DNA from: Bombilactobacillus mellis | GTDB lineage: Bacteria > Bacillota > Bacilli > Lactobacillales > Lactobacillaceae | Reading direction: 5' to 3' | DNA length: 64,000 bases | Assembly: GCF_000967245.1 (NCBI RefSeq) | Contig: NZ_KQ033878.1 | Location: 639,561-703,560, forward strand | Part shown: piece after piece, positions 16,917 through 24,635 of the stretch | Layout: every line of letters begins with the position of its first letter | Position numbering within the stretch: the stretch's first letter is position 1 | Program-made: the position numbers and the translations under genes | Notes under the pieces: model-generated | Told to the model about the DNA's origin: nothing | What the model saw: only the letters and a program-made list of their open reading frames with translations | The model's database searches: none

Positions 16917-17152
16917 ATAATTCCTGAATTAATGATAGCTAATTGATCAAAAATTAACTAAAAATTTTACTTTTCATCTTGCTAATAATCTGATTATACA
17001 ATAAATCTAGAAAATGAGCCTAAACAAAAAATGCTTATAAATAGCTATAAATACAAGGCTAATAAAACTCTTAATTAAAATTTATGTAGTTTTCAAATTA
17101 AATTCATCAAGTAATCACTAATTAATTAGAAAATAGGCTACTATAAAGCAAC
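16917..17152. other. Intergenic segment between eutG promoter region and the regulatory RNA
   Basis: About 235 bases of A+T-rich DNA with no supported gene and no structure I can name. It separates the 3' terminator of the EutX-like RNA from the cre-like site and promoter of eutG. Confidence 0.6.
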
Positions 17153-17186
17153 AAAAAAATCGCAGTCATAAAAAACTGCGATTTTT
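17153..17186 (-). terminator. 3' terminator of the EutX-like RNA
   Basis: A 12-bp perfect stem AAAAATCGCAGT/ACTGCGATTTTT (17155-17166 with 17175-17186) with an eight-base loop, followed by T residues on the minus strand. It lies two bases after hairpin P2 and does not share sequence with it, so binding of EutV to P2 should not disrupt it. That suits a stand-alone RNA rather than a readthrough leader. Confidence 0.88.
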
Positions 17187-17188
17187 AT

Positions 17189-17224
17189 AGACGCCATTGT
17201 CTTAATATAGGTACATCATTGTAC
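17189..17224 (-). promoter_or_regulatory. ANTAR dual hairpin (EutV decoy site)
   Basis: On the minus strand, P1 at 17211-17224 is GTAC-AATGAT-GTAC and P2 at 17189-17202 is AGAC-AATGGC-GTCT. Both hexaloops carry A1 and G4. Eight bases separate the hairpins. This matches the EutV-binding element. Confidence 0.88.
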
Positions 17225-17240
17225 TATTGAGATTGAAGGG

Positions 17241-17276
17241 AAAAGCACTCTGACCAACCCACGGGACAGAATGCTT
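17241..17276 (-). terminator. Riboswitch-controlled terminator within the EutX-like RNA
   Basis: On the minus strand AAGCATTCTG (17267-17276) pairs over ten positions (one T-G) with CAGAGTGCTT (17243-17252) and is followed by TTTTCC. It sits immediately after the B12 aptamer and before the ANTAR hairpins, the position expected for AdoCbl-induced termination. Confidence 0.78.
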
Positions 17277-17277
17277 A

Positions 17278-17388
17278 ACGTGTCATCTATTGAAAAGATC
17301 TGACTGATAGCACTTCGACTAATCACAGTGGCGGGACCGTACCAGAATTACGCTGGTTTCCATTCAATAAATGCCCTATTCAATTTCT
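17278..17388 (-). promoter_or_regulatory. Adenosylcobalamin riboswitch aptamer
   Basis: The minus strand contains conserved cobalamin-riboswitch elements in order: GAATGGAAACC, then ACGGTCCCGCCACTGTGAT (core and L5-type segment), GAAGTGC, and the B12-box-like ATCAGTCAGATC. The element lies between the pduO-type gene and eutG, next to genes that make and use AdoCbl. It controls a terminator at 17241-17276. Confidence 0.92.
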
Positions 17389-17394
17389 ATATTG

Positions 17395-17423
17395 ATTCTA
17401 GCACAAGTACAATAATATAACAA
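17395..17423 (-). promoter_or_regulatory. Promoter of the EutX-like RNA
   Basis: Minus-strand TTGTTA (17418-17423), 17 bases, TAGAAT (17395-17400), directly downstream of the pduO-type stop codon at 17430. The predicted start near 17388 coincides with the 5' edge of the riboswitch aptamer. Confidence 0.72.
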
Positions 17424-17429
17424 TGATAA

Positions 17430-17987
17430 TTAATGAAAAACTCTGTTTCCATGTTCATAAAAAATTTCATTTTTATCTAATCGGTAATTCATCACTCGCG
17501 CTAAAGCATAAAAATAATCGGACAGGCGATTAATAAATATTAAAATTTTAGCTGGCAAATTAACACTTCTGTTTAAAGTAACTACTTGTCTTTCTAAGCG
17601 TCTTGTTATTGTACGACATACTTGTAATAATGCTGCTTGCTTGCTTCCACCCGGAAGAATGAATTGTGTTATTTCTTCAGGTTCGTCTTGATAAGCATCA
17701 ATTCGACTTTCTATCCAATCAATATATTTGTCATCAAAAGCATCATTATCCTGATCTAATTTAGGATTAGCTAAGTCTGTTCCCATATCAAATAAACAGC
17801 TCTGTAATTGGATCAATTCTTGTCTGATTGTTTCTTGGCTTTCAATCTCTGCAACAGTTAAACCAATAAAAGAATTTAACTCATCAACAGTCCCATAAGC
17901 CCATACTCGGTCGGAATCTTTACTAACCTTTCCACCACCGATTAGCTGGGTCATACCCTTATCGCCAACTTTAGTATATAACTGCAT
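17430..17987 (-). CDS. pduO: PduO-type ATP:cob(I)alamin adenosyltransferase
   Basis: The 185-residue enzyme makes adenosylcobalamin from cob(I)alamin and ATP. Diagnostic segments are the N-terminal ATP loop 'LYTKVGDKGMTQLIGGGKVSKDSDRVWAYGTVDELNSFIG', 'FILPGGSKQAALLQVCRTITRRLERQVV' and 'FINRLSDYFYALARVMN'. It is structurally unrelated in detail to EutT, also encoded in this locus, so cofactor synthesis is doubled. It is the third gene of a short eutM-eutN-pduO unit. ATG follows AGGGGCG. Confidence 0.94.
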   Translation of the reverse strand: MQLYTKVGDKGMTQLIGGGKVSKDSDRVWAYGTVDELNSFIGLTVAEIESQETIRQELIQLQSCLFDMGTDLANPKLDQDNDAFDDKYIDWIESRIDAYQDEPEEITQFILPGGSKQAALLQVCRTITRRLERQVVTLNRSVNLPAKILIFINRLSDYFYALARVMNYRLDKNEIFYEHGNRVFH

Positions 17988-18054
17988 GCTGCGCCCCTAA
18001 TCTAATAAAAACTATTACTTTTCAACTTTTTATATATAAAATTATTTTTCAAAA

Positions 18055-18327
18055 TCATTGATCAAAACGATCGATAATCCCCACAATTGCGCAGTCACTA
18101 ACATTACTTACATTCTTATTCACCTGTATGGCATGACGAGCTCCAGCTCCGCGTGACAGCAAGACGTATTCACCGATACCTGCGCCTACAGAATCTGACG
18201 CAACTTCTTGTGAGCGAATAAAATGTCCTTGAGCATCAATAGGTTGGACTATCATTAATTTTTGACCCACTAATGAACTATCTTTTTGTGTTGATACAAT
18301 ACTTCCAATTACTTTAGCCATATACAT
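18055..18327 (-). CDS. eutN: Microcompartment vertex protein EutN
   Basis: At 90 residues it has the EutN/CcmL fold: 'MYMAKVIGSIVSTQKDSSLVGQKLMIVQPIDAQGHFIR...ASDSVGAGIGEYVLLSRGAGARHAIQ...VSDCAIVGIIDRFDQ'. Pentamers of this family cap the vertices of the icosahedral shell. The usual family N-terminus (M-Y-x-A-K-V-x-G) supports the ATG at 18327. It is 29 bases downstream of the shell gene at 18357. Confidence 0.95.
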   Translation of the reverse strand: MYMAKVIGSIVSTQKDSSLVGQKLMIVQPIDAQGHFIRSQEVASDSVGAGIGEYVLLSRGAGARHAIQVNKNVSNVSDCAIVGIIDRFDQ

Positions 18328-18356
18328 GTTATCTCAATCCCTATTATCAATAATTA

Positions 18357-18647
18357 TTAACTTTTTTTCAGTTCAATATCTTTCGGCAAAATATTTTCAA
18401 TCTCAGAATGTGGGCGCGGAATAACGTAAGAACTATACACGTTACCAACTTTTTCGGCAGCCGCTACTCCTGCATCAACTGCTGCTTTTACAGCACCAAC
18501 ATCTCCTCTAACCATTACAGTAACTAAGCCGCTGCCAATTTTCTCATAACCCTCTAAATCAACATTGGCCGCTTTAACCATGGAATCAGCTGCTTCAATA
18601 GCTGGTACAAGTCCTTTAGTTTCAATCATTCCTAATGCATTATTCAT
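18357..18647 (-). CDS. eutM: Microcompartment hexameric shell protein (EutM paralogue)
   Basis: This single 96-residue BMC domain ('[86 protein letters not shown]') is very similar to the protein at 6521-6829. It is the first gene of a separate upstream unit with its own promoter. Differences cluster at P12, D/E and GYEK residues and in the basic C-terminus 'KDIELKKS' (acidic in the other copy). ATG follows TTGGAGGGG. Confidence 0.96.
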   Translation of the reverse strand: MNNALGMIETKGLVPAIEAADSMVKAANVDLEGYEKIGSGLVTVMVRGDVGAVKAAVDAGVAAAEKVGNVYSSYVIPRPHSEIENILPKDIELKKS

Positions 18648-18948
18648 TTAAAACCCCTCCAATGAATATATCACATGATTAAATATAAGAATTTAAATAA
18701 CATAAACAAGTAAAACGATTCCAGTTCACAGTGATAATATAACATCAAGTCAAAATTAATACAATGAATCCTTATTAAATAAATATTAGTACACCTTGAC
18801 AATAACCATTAGCTGCATTAATTAGTTAGACGATTATATTAGAATAATTAAAAATAACTTTTATATTATTGAAAAAGATCTTCAAGATAAATAACAAGAA
18901 GGTATTTTTAATAGCTTCTATATTATCCAAATTAATGTAAGGGGCTTA
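18648..18948. other. Intergenic region upstream of the eut locus
   Basis: About 300 A+T-rich bases. They hold the eutM promoter (18736-18764) and, on the far side, the 3' end of the amino-acid ABC operon. Only a weak TTGAA/TTCAA stem near 18880 is visible as a possible terminator for that operon. No gene or ANTAR hairpin was found here. Confidence 0.6.
18736..18764 (-). promoter_or_regulatory. Promoter of the eutM-eutN-pduO unit
   Basis: Minus-strand TTGTAT (18759-18764), 17 bases, TATATT (18736-18741), about 90 bases upstream of the first shell gene. No ANTAR hairpin or terminator lies between it and the gene, so this unit may not need EutV. Confidence 0.55.
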
Positions 18949-19611
18949 TCAGGCCATTCTCTTATCTATATGATTCCCTAATACTGATAAACTAAAGCAA
19001 ACAATAAAGTAAAGCACTGCTAGTGCCGCAAACATTGGCAAAATATAGTTGGCATTTTGTCCGTAAATTACTTGTGCATGCTGCATTAATTCCGGAACCA
19101 CAATAATCGTAGCTAACGAAGTATCTTTAATCAAAGAAACAAATTGGCTAATAATTGCCGGAATCATCTTTTTATATGCCTGCGGCAAAATTATGTGCCA
19201 TAAAGCCTGTAAAAAGGTCATTCCTACCGATCGTGCCCCTTCCATTTGCCCGATATCAACCGCATTTAAACCGGACCGCACAATTTCTGCAATCATAGAA
19301 GATTCAAAAATTGTCATTGCCATAATAGCTGCCGGTATAGTTTCTGGTTTAAAGCCAAAATTCGGCAATCCAAAATAGGTAAAGAAAATAATTAATAGGA
19401 GCGGCAGGTTACGAATTAAATCAATTACAAAGCCAAAAATCGCGGAAACATATTTTATTTTAGAGTATCTGATAATACCTAAAATAGACCCAAAAATAAA
19501 ACTCAAAACTACTGAAATAACGGAAATATAAACTGTAACACCTAACCCCATCAATAAAAATCTAAGATTAATTAAGGAATAGGCATGAATCCAATTTTGC
19601 AATGCTGTCAC
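18949..19611 (-). CDS. Polar amino-acid ABC transporter permease (second)
   Basis: The 220-residue inner membrane protein has about five membrane segments. The EAA coupling loop is 'VDIGQMEGARSVGMTFLQALWHIILPQAYKKMIPAI', typical of HisM/GlnP-type permeases that partner a GlnQ ATPase. It starts four bases after the first permease and ends the operon. It would form a heterodimer with the product of 19615-20253. The substrate is probably glutamine, glutamate or another polar amino acid; this cannot be resolved from sequence. Confidence 0.9.
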   Translation of the reverse strand: MTALQNWIHAYSLINLRFLLMGLGVTVYISVISVVLSFIFGSILGIIRYSKIKYVSAIFGFVIDLIRNLPLLLIIFFTYFGLPNFGFKPETIPAAIMAMTIFESSMIAEIVRSGLNAVDIGQMEGARSVGMTFLQALWHIILPQAYKKMIPAIISQFVSLIKDTSLATIIVVPELMQHAQVIYGQNANYILPMFAALAVLYFIVCFSLSVLGNHIDKRMA

Positions 19612-19614
19612 CTC

Positions 19615-20253
19615 CTAGGCCACTCTTTTTTCTAAATAACGCATATAATAACTTAAAGGCATTGTCACAATTAAATACATAATTCCGACTACAAAATAAC
19701 TGTTTATTGTATCAAAAGTTATTGAAGCAATCGAATTAGCTTGATACATCAAATCAAAACCTGCCACAAAAGCTAATACCGAAGAATTTTTGACTAAATT
19801 AATAAATTGGTTGCCTAAAGGAGGAATAACAATCTTAAAAGCTTGCGGTAAAATAATATTCCGCATCGCCTGCCAATAGGTCATTCCGACTGAACGAGCA
19901 CCTTCCATTTGTCCAATATCTACTGATTGAATACCGGAACGGATGGTTTCAGCAATAAAAGCGGAAGTATAAAGTGTCAAACCAATAGTTCCAGCTGTGA
20001 AGCCATTAATTTTCACAAAATAGAGCGGAATAACTAGATAAAAGAACATAGTAATAACTAATAAAGGAATATTCCGTAAAATTTCTACATAAGCCCGGCC
20101 AATTATCCGGGCGGTTTTATTGGGCACTACTTCCATAATTGCAAAAAAAGAGCCAATAATTAAACTAAAAAATAACGCTAAAACACTGGAGAGCACTGTC
20201 CAGCCTAAGCCAATTAGTAATTGATGCCCATAATGAGTAATAATATTAATCAT
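19615..20253 (-). CDS. Polar amino-acid ABC transporter permease (first)
   Basis: The 212-residue membrane protein has the same fold and EAA loop ('VDIGQMEGARSVGMTYWQAMRNIILPQAFKIVIPPLGNQFINLVKNSSVL') as its neighbour. Its start overlaps the stop of the substrate-binding protein gene by four bases (ATGA type), so the two are translationally coupled. It is part of the ATPase, binding protein, permease, permease operon. Confidence 0.9.
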   Translation of the reverse strand: MINIITHYGHQLLIGLGWTVLSSVLALFFSLIIGSFFAIMEVVPNKTARIIGRAYVEILRNIPLLVITMFFYLVIPLYFVKINGFTAGTIGLTLYTSAFIAETIRSGIQSVDIGQMEGARSVGMTYWQAMRNIILPQAFKIVIPPLGNQFINLVKNSSVLAFVAGFDLMYQANSIASITFDTINSYFVVGIMYLIVTMPLSYYMRYLEKRVA

Positions 20254-21065
20254 TTGCGATACAACTCCTTATAGTTAAATCCTGGTACGTTACCGAACCA
20301 TTTTTTAATTAATTCATTATATTCACCACTTTGTTGCATTTCATCTAAGGCTTTATTAATGGCTTTAACAAAGTCTTTTTGATTTTTATTTACTGCAACT
20401 CCGTATGGCTCTTTAGTAAAGGTTCCTCCAACCACTTTATAACCAGGATTTTGAACTGCTAACCCATATAAAATACCATTATCTGTCGTTAAAGCCTCTC
20501 CTTGACCAGATTTTAAGGCATTCATCGCTTGAGCATAATCTTGTAATTCAATAACATGGGCTTTAGGTGAAGCCTTTTTTATATTTTGAACGGAGTTTGC
20601 ACCCACTACACCAATAATGGTATGCCCATTTAAATGGTAGGCATCTTTGATTTTGGAATTATTGGGAACTAGTAAAGACTGCCCCGCATCAAAATACGAT
20701 CTGGAAAAATCCAAAATTTTCTGACGCTCAGGTGTAATTGTCATTGTCGCGACCACAGCATCGACATTACCATTTTTTAAAAGTGGTGTCCGTGATTGTG
20801 AAGTCACAGTCACAAAAGTGGCTCGGCCTTTTGGTCCTAAGATATGCTTCGTTAAGTGTTTGGCAATATCAACATCAAAACCTTTTTGTTGACCATCATG
20901 GACATCAATAAGTCCAAATAAGCTGACATCGCCTTTTACACCCCAAGTAATAGTATTAGCCTGTTGTGCATTTTTTAAAACTGATTGGGTTGCTAGGCTA
21001 CTACCACAACCAGCCAATAAAAAAACACTTGCTAATAAGGAGAAAAGTAAAAACTTTTTTTTCAT
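20250..21065 (-). CDS. Polar amino-acid ABC transporter substrate-binding lipoprotein
   Basis: The 271-residue protein begins with a lipoprotein signal ending L-A-G-C (Cys20). A periplasmic-binding fold of the SBP_bac_3 family follows ('WGVKGDVSLFGLIDVHDGQQKGFDVDIAKHLTKHIL', 'VDAVVATMTITPERQKILDFSRSYFDAGQSLLV', 'KEPYGVAVNKNQKDFVKAINKAL'). It captures an amino acid outside the membrane for the adjacent permeases. A nearly identical copy lies alone at 23820-24635. ATG is preceded by AAGGGGG. Confidence 0.92.
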   Translation of the reverse strand: MKKKFLLFSLLASVFLLAGCGSSLATQSVLKNAQQANTITWGVKGDVSLFGLIDVHDGQQKGFDVDIAKHLTKHILGPKGRATFVTVTSQSRTPLLKNGNVDAVVATMTITPERQKILDFSRSYFDAGQSLLVPNNSKIKDAYHLNGHTIIGVVGANSVQNIKKASPKAHVIELQDYAQAMNALKSGQGEALTTDNGILYGLAVQNPGYKVVGGTFTKEPYGVAVNKNQKDFVKAINKALDEMQQSGEYNELIKKWFGNVPGFNYKELYRK

Positions 21066-21078
21066 AACTAGTTCCCCC

Positions 21079-21816
21079 TTAATGAGTAATAATTTTACTC
21101 AAAAACTTTCTTGCTCTTTCAGTTTTTGGCTGTTGGAAAAAGGACTCTTTTTGATCATCTTCAACAATCTGTCCAGCATCCATAAAAATAACCCGATTAG
21201 CAACTTCTTTAGCAAAACCCATTTCGTGAGTAACAATTAAGGAAGTCATATCACTTACTGATGTAACTCGTTTAATAACCTGCAAAACATCATCAATCAT
21301 TTCCGGATCTAATGCTGAGGTGGGTTCATCAAAAAGTAATAGTCGCGGTTTCATTGCTAAAGAACGGGCAATAGCTACCCGTTGTTGTTGCCCGCCAGAA
21401 ATTTGTGAAGGCATATTGTTAGCCTTCTCTTTCAATCCTACCATGTCTAATAATTTCAAAGCTTCAGTTCGATTTTGCTCTTCCGGCATTTTTAACACAA
21501 TTCGCGGTGCCAGCATAATATTTTCTAGAACTGTTTTATTGGCATATAAATAAAAATGTTGAAATACCATTCCTACGTCGCGTCGTAAAATATCAAAATT
21601 AGTATTTGGAGAAGATAAATCATGATTATTAACGATTAATTTACCTGCCTGAATTCGTTCCAGACCATTAATTGTTCTGACTAAGGTACTTTTTCCTGAC
21701 CCTGAGGGTCCTATCAAAACGACAGTTTCTCCCTTGTCAATTTCCAAATTTATATCTATCAAAGCATGAAAATGTTCGTAATATTTTTGGACATCATGAA
21801 ACTCAATCATTGACAT
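21079..21816 (-). CDS. Polar amino-acid ABC transporter ATP-binding protein (GlnQ type)
   Basis: The ATPase of about 245 residues has Walker A 'GPSGSGKST', the signature 'ISGGQQQRVAIARSLA', Walker B 'RLLLFDEPTSALDPE' and the switch His in 'SLIVTHEMGFA'. It energises the two permeases in the same operon. The ATG at 21816 is eight bases after AAGGAG; the ATG at 21822 is only two bases from it and is less likely. It is the first gene of the operon. Confidence 0.95.
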   Translation of the reverse strand: MSMIEFHDVQKYYEHFHALIDINLEIDKGETVVLIGPSGSGKSTLVRTINGLERIQAGKLIVNNHDLSSPNTNFDILRRDVGMVFQHFYLYANKTVLENIMLAPRIVLKMPEEQNRTEALKLLDMVGLKEKANNMPSQISGGQQQRVAIARSLAMKPRLLLFDEPTSALDPEMIDDVLQVIKRVTSVSDMTSLIVTHEMGFAKEVANRVIFMDAGQIVEDDQKESFFQQPKTERARKFLSKIITH

Positions 21817-21849
21817 AATCATCGCTCCTTAAATTTAATTAAAGTATAT

Positions 21850-21877
21850 TTTATACTCAAACATTAATAATATGCAA
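21850..21877 (-). promoter_or_regulatory. Promoter of the amino-acid ABC operon
   Basis: Minus-strand TTGCAT (21872-21877), 16 bases, TATAAA (21850-21855), some 35 bases upstream of the ATPase start codon. Confidence 0.5.
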
Positions 21878-22269
21878 TTCTTTTAATAAAAAAAGCCTTA
21901 ATTTATTTCGAAAAACATTATTTCAATAGCAACTAGCCCCTAAAAATCACCCAAATTGATAAATTTCTAATTACTTACGAAGTTATTATCAAATAAGAAA
22001 ATTTTAATCAAAAAATAGTCGTGACTGTTTTAAAAAATTTACTATACTTGCTTACAATAAATAAATCACGAACTATAGTAAGAATTATTATTATTTTAAT
22101 TCATTCTTTAGTTAATTATTTGTTCCAAAAACAAACATTTAGCCTTTAATAAAAAGATAAAAATAAAAGAACTGTTATTTTGCCCCTCGCTTTAGGTATC
22201 ATTAGGATTTTAATTAAATTATTTTTATGATAGCATGAACTTAGAATCACTATGAGGAGTTTAATTAAA
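21878..22269. other. Divergent intergenic region
   Basis: About 390 A+T-rich bases between the ABC operon and the divergent membrane protein gene. An inverted repeat TTACTATA (22039-22046) and TATAGTAA (22074-22081) flanks 27 bases. A plus-strand TTACAA, 16 bases, TATAGT combination overlaps its right arm and could be a promoter for the membrane protein gene. No gene is supported. Confidence 0.4.
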
Positions 22270-23823
22270 ATGAAGTATTTTACATATTTATTTAAATATT
22301 TAGCGTATTTATTTTTAACCGGTATGGCGATCTCGGCTATTATCAATCTAATAATCAGCCTTACAAAGGCAAATGATCACTTATTGTTAGAAATCGTCAT
22401 AATATTACTTTATATACTTATCGTTAGTATATTCGGATTCCTATTTTATTTTCATAAAAAAAGTATTTGGCAATTTTTGTCAGTACCCAAAAAACGGCGT
22501 CTATTATATCTTATTGGCACCGTTATCTTGATTATTTGGCAAATAGTTATGATTATCAATTTGACTACCTATGTCGGGTGGGATCCACAGCAAACCCTTC
22601 TGTCTGTTGTTGCCCGCCCTCATATGCAAGGTTGGTTATATGATTATTTATCCTATTGCCCCAATAATCTATCATTATATTATTTATTTGTTTTTATTCG
22701 TAAATTTTGTTCTATAACCCATTTGCCTTTTTCAATGCTGACCATTAATTACTTCAACATGATAATTATGGATATCGCTTTTTTGCTTTTAATATTGGCC
22801 ATAAAATACTTCACCAATAATCGAATTATTTCCTTACTTGGTTTTGCAACAATTTTCTTTTTACTAGGATTTTCTCCTTGGATTATTGTTACCTACACAG
22901 ATACCTTGAGTTTATTGCCAGTTAGTTTAGGTTTATTAGCACTAGCACTTCTAATTAGGAAAAGAAACTATTATACAGCCATTTTATTTGGCTTATCTGG
23001 AAGCTTGTGCTTCTTTGTCAAACCTTCCAGTAGTATTTATTATATTGCCGCTATTATTATATTAATATTAGTTTCAATAATACATAAAAATTGGGCAAAT
23101 ATTATTCTAACGGCACTGGCTTGTCTCACCACTTTTTTAGTTTCTATCAGTATTCAACTGTTTAATACTCATCAAACGATGTATCCTATTGATTCTAGTG
23201 TGGCTCTTCCTGCTACTCATTATTTAATGATGGGAGCTCAAGGAAATGGCAGTTACAACTTACAAGATGTACTTTCCGATATTAATGACCCGGATAAAGC
23301 CAATTTGCCGCACAAAAATATTACTAAGTATTGTCAAAGGGTTAAAAAAATGGGAATTATCGGCTATTCTAAATTTTTAATAAATAAATTTTATTGGACA
23401 AATAATGATGGTTCTTTGGGCTGGGGTGTTGAAGGCGGCCCGGATTTTATTAATCAAACTATCCGGCCTTATTCTGCTGACTTTGGAGGATTATTACGCC
23501 GTTTTTACTGGCCTTTAGGCAATTGGTCGTGGATGTTTTATGCAATAGCACAGTTAATCTGGATAAGTGCTACTATTCTCCTAGTCTTTTCTTTTCGGGC
23601 TGTTGATTATTTATCAGAAATCACTAAAAATTGGCTTTATTTAACCATTTTTGGCAACAATCTATTTCTTCTATTGTTTGAGGCTGGGCGAAGTAGATTT
23701 TTGATTCAATTCTTACCGATTCTTATTTTTATAATTGCGCTATCTTTATATTTTTTACTATTCAAAGATCAATCGCTTTCTCATAAGTCAGTAGATTCTA
23801 ATTATTCAGTAAAAATAAATTAA
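22270..23823 (+). CDS. Polytopic membrane protein resembling GT-C/PMT-type glycosyltransferases
   Basis: The protein of about 517 residues has roughly 11-12 membrane segments. Between early helices it carries an extracytoplasmic loop 'WDPQQTLLSVVARPHMQGWLYDYLSYCPNNLSLYYLFVFIRKF', which resembles the acidic first loop of GT-C-fold mannosyl/arabinosyl transferases; such proteins use polyprenyl-linked sugars. The chosen ATG at 22270 lies ten bases after GAGGAG; an ATG at 22252 overlaps that site. Its 3' end overlaps the stop of the convergent binding-protein gene by four bases. Assignment to a GT family is tentative and no catalytic residue is proven. Confidence 0.65.
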   Translation: MKYFTYLFKYLAYLFLTGMAISAIINLIISLTKANDHLLLEIVIILLYILIVSIFGFLFYFHKKSIWQFLSVPKKRRLLYLIGTVILIIWQIVMIINLTTYVGWDPQQTLLSVVARPHMQGWLYDYLSYCPNNLSLYYLFVFIRKFCSITHLPFSMLTINYFNMIIMDIAFLLLILAIKYFTNNRIISLLGFATIFFLLGFSPWIIVTYTDTLSLLPVSLGLLALALLIRKRNYYTAILFGLSGSLCFFVKPSSSIYYIAAIIILILVSIIHKNWANIILTALACLTTFLVSISIQLFNTHQTMYPIDSSVALPATHYLMMGAQGNGSYNLQDVLSDINDPDKANLPHKNITKYCQRVKKMGIIGYSKFLINKFYWTNNDGSLGWGVEGGPDFINQTIRPYSADFGGLLRRFYWPLGNWSWMFYAIAQLIWISATILLVFSFRAVDYLSEITKNWLYLTIFGNNLFLLLFEAGRSRFLIQFLPILIFIIALSLYFLLFKDQSLSHKSVDSNYSVKIN

Positions 23824-24635
23824 TGACGGTATAAAGCGCGATAATCAAAGCCCGGAACATTCTTAAACCATTTTTTAATTAATTGATTATACTCGCCATC
23901 TGCTTCCATCTCGCTTAAGGCTTTATTGACAGCTTGAACAAAATCCTTTTGGTTTTTATTTAAGGCAACCCCATACGGTTCATAAGTAAAAGTTCCTCCG
24001 ACCACACGGTATCCGGGGTTTTGGACTGCTAAACCATATAAAATACTATTATCAGTAGTTAAAGCCTCGCCTTGACCTGATTTAAGGGCATTCATTGCCT
24101 GGGCATAATCCTGCAGTTCTAATACATGAGCCTTGGGAGAAATTTTTTTAATGTTCTGCGCGGAACTCGCTCCGACAACCCCAATGACCGTATGTCCATT
24201 TAAATGGTGGGCATCTTTAATCGACGAATTTTTAGGTACTAATAATGATTGGCCCGCATCAAAGTAAGATTTAGAGAAATCTACCACCTTTTTTCGTTCA
24301 GGTGTAATGTTCATCGTTGCGATCATAGCGTCAACATTTCCATTTTTTAATAACGGTGTCCGCGATTGTGACGTCACAGTTAAAAATTTAGCCTTCCCTT
24401 GGGGTCCTAAAATATGCTTTGTTAAATGTTGTGCCATATCCACATCAAAACCCTTTTGACGGCCGTCGTGAACATCAATTAAACCAAAAAGTTTAACATC
24501 TCCTTTAACTCCCCAAGTAATGGTATTAGTCTTACGAGCATTTTCTAAAACTGATTGTTGCGCTACACTTTTACCACAGCCAGCAAACATTAATAAACTA
24601 ACTAATAAGCATGTTATTAATAATTTTTTTTTCAT
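23820..24635 (-). CDS. Orphan duplicate of the polar amino-acid substrate-binding lipoprotein
   Basis: This 271-residue protein is collinear with and mostly identical to the binding protein at 20250-21065, including the lipoprotein signal (here F-A-G-C), 'WGVKGDVKLFGLIDVHDGRQKGFDVDMAQHL' and 'NALKSGQGEALTTDN'. There is no permease or ATPase beside it, so it probably docks on the permeases encoded 4 kb away, perhaps with altered specificity. It is separated from its sibling by the plus-strand membrane protein gene. ATG follows AAAGGATG. Confidence 0.9.
   Translation of the reverse strand: MKKKLLITCLLVSLLMFAGCGKSVAQQSVLENARKTNTITWGVKGDVKLFGLIDVHDGRQKGFDVDMAQHLTKHILGPQGKAKFLTVTSQSRTPLLKNGNVDAMIATMNITPERKKVVDFSKSYFDAGQSLLVPKNSSIKDAHHLNGHTVIGVVGASSAQNIKKISPKAHVLELQDYAQAMNALKSGQGEALTTDNSILYGLAVQNPGYRVVGGTFTYEPYGVALNKNQKDFVQAVNKALSEMEADGEYNQLIKKWFKNVPGFDYRALYRH

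Larger units (their letters stand above)
17153..17388 (-). ncRNA. EutX/Rli55-like B12-controlled RNA that should sequester EutV
   Basis: One minus-strand transcript unit runs, in order: promoter (17395-17423), an AdoCbl riboswitch aptamer (about 17278-17388), an intrinsic terminator acting as its expression platform (17241-17276), an ANTAR dual hairpin (17189-17224) and a final strong terminator (17153-17186). No coding sequence lies inside. This is the known architecture of EutX in Enterococcus faecalis and Rli55 in Listeria: with AdoCbl the RNA is cut short; without it the full RNA displays the dual hairpin and titrates EutV. The identification rests on architecture and motifs seen in the sequence. 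Confidence 0.88.

Noticed and set aside
244..18764. Considered whether the microcompartment locus is a propanediol (pdu) or choline/glycyl-radical type
   Set aside because: EutB and EutC, EutA, EutH, EutL, EutS and EutVW are all present. There is no diol dehydratase, choline lyase or glycyl-radical activase. Ethanolamine is the supported substrate.
18797..18830. Plus-strand TTGACA, 17 bases, TAATTA in the gap upstream of the eut locus
   Set aside because: Good -35 but poor -10, and no plus-strand gene lies downstream before 22270. Likely chance in A+T-rich DNA.
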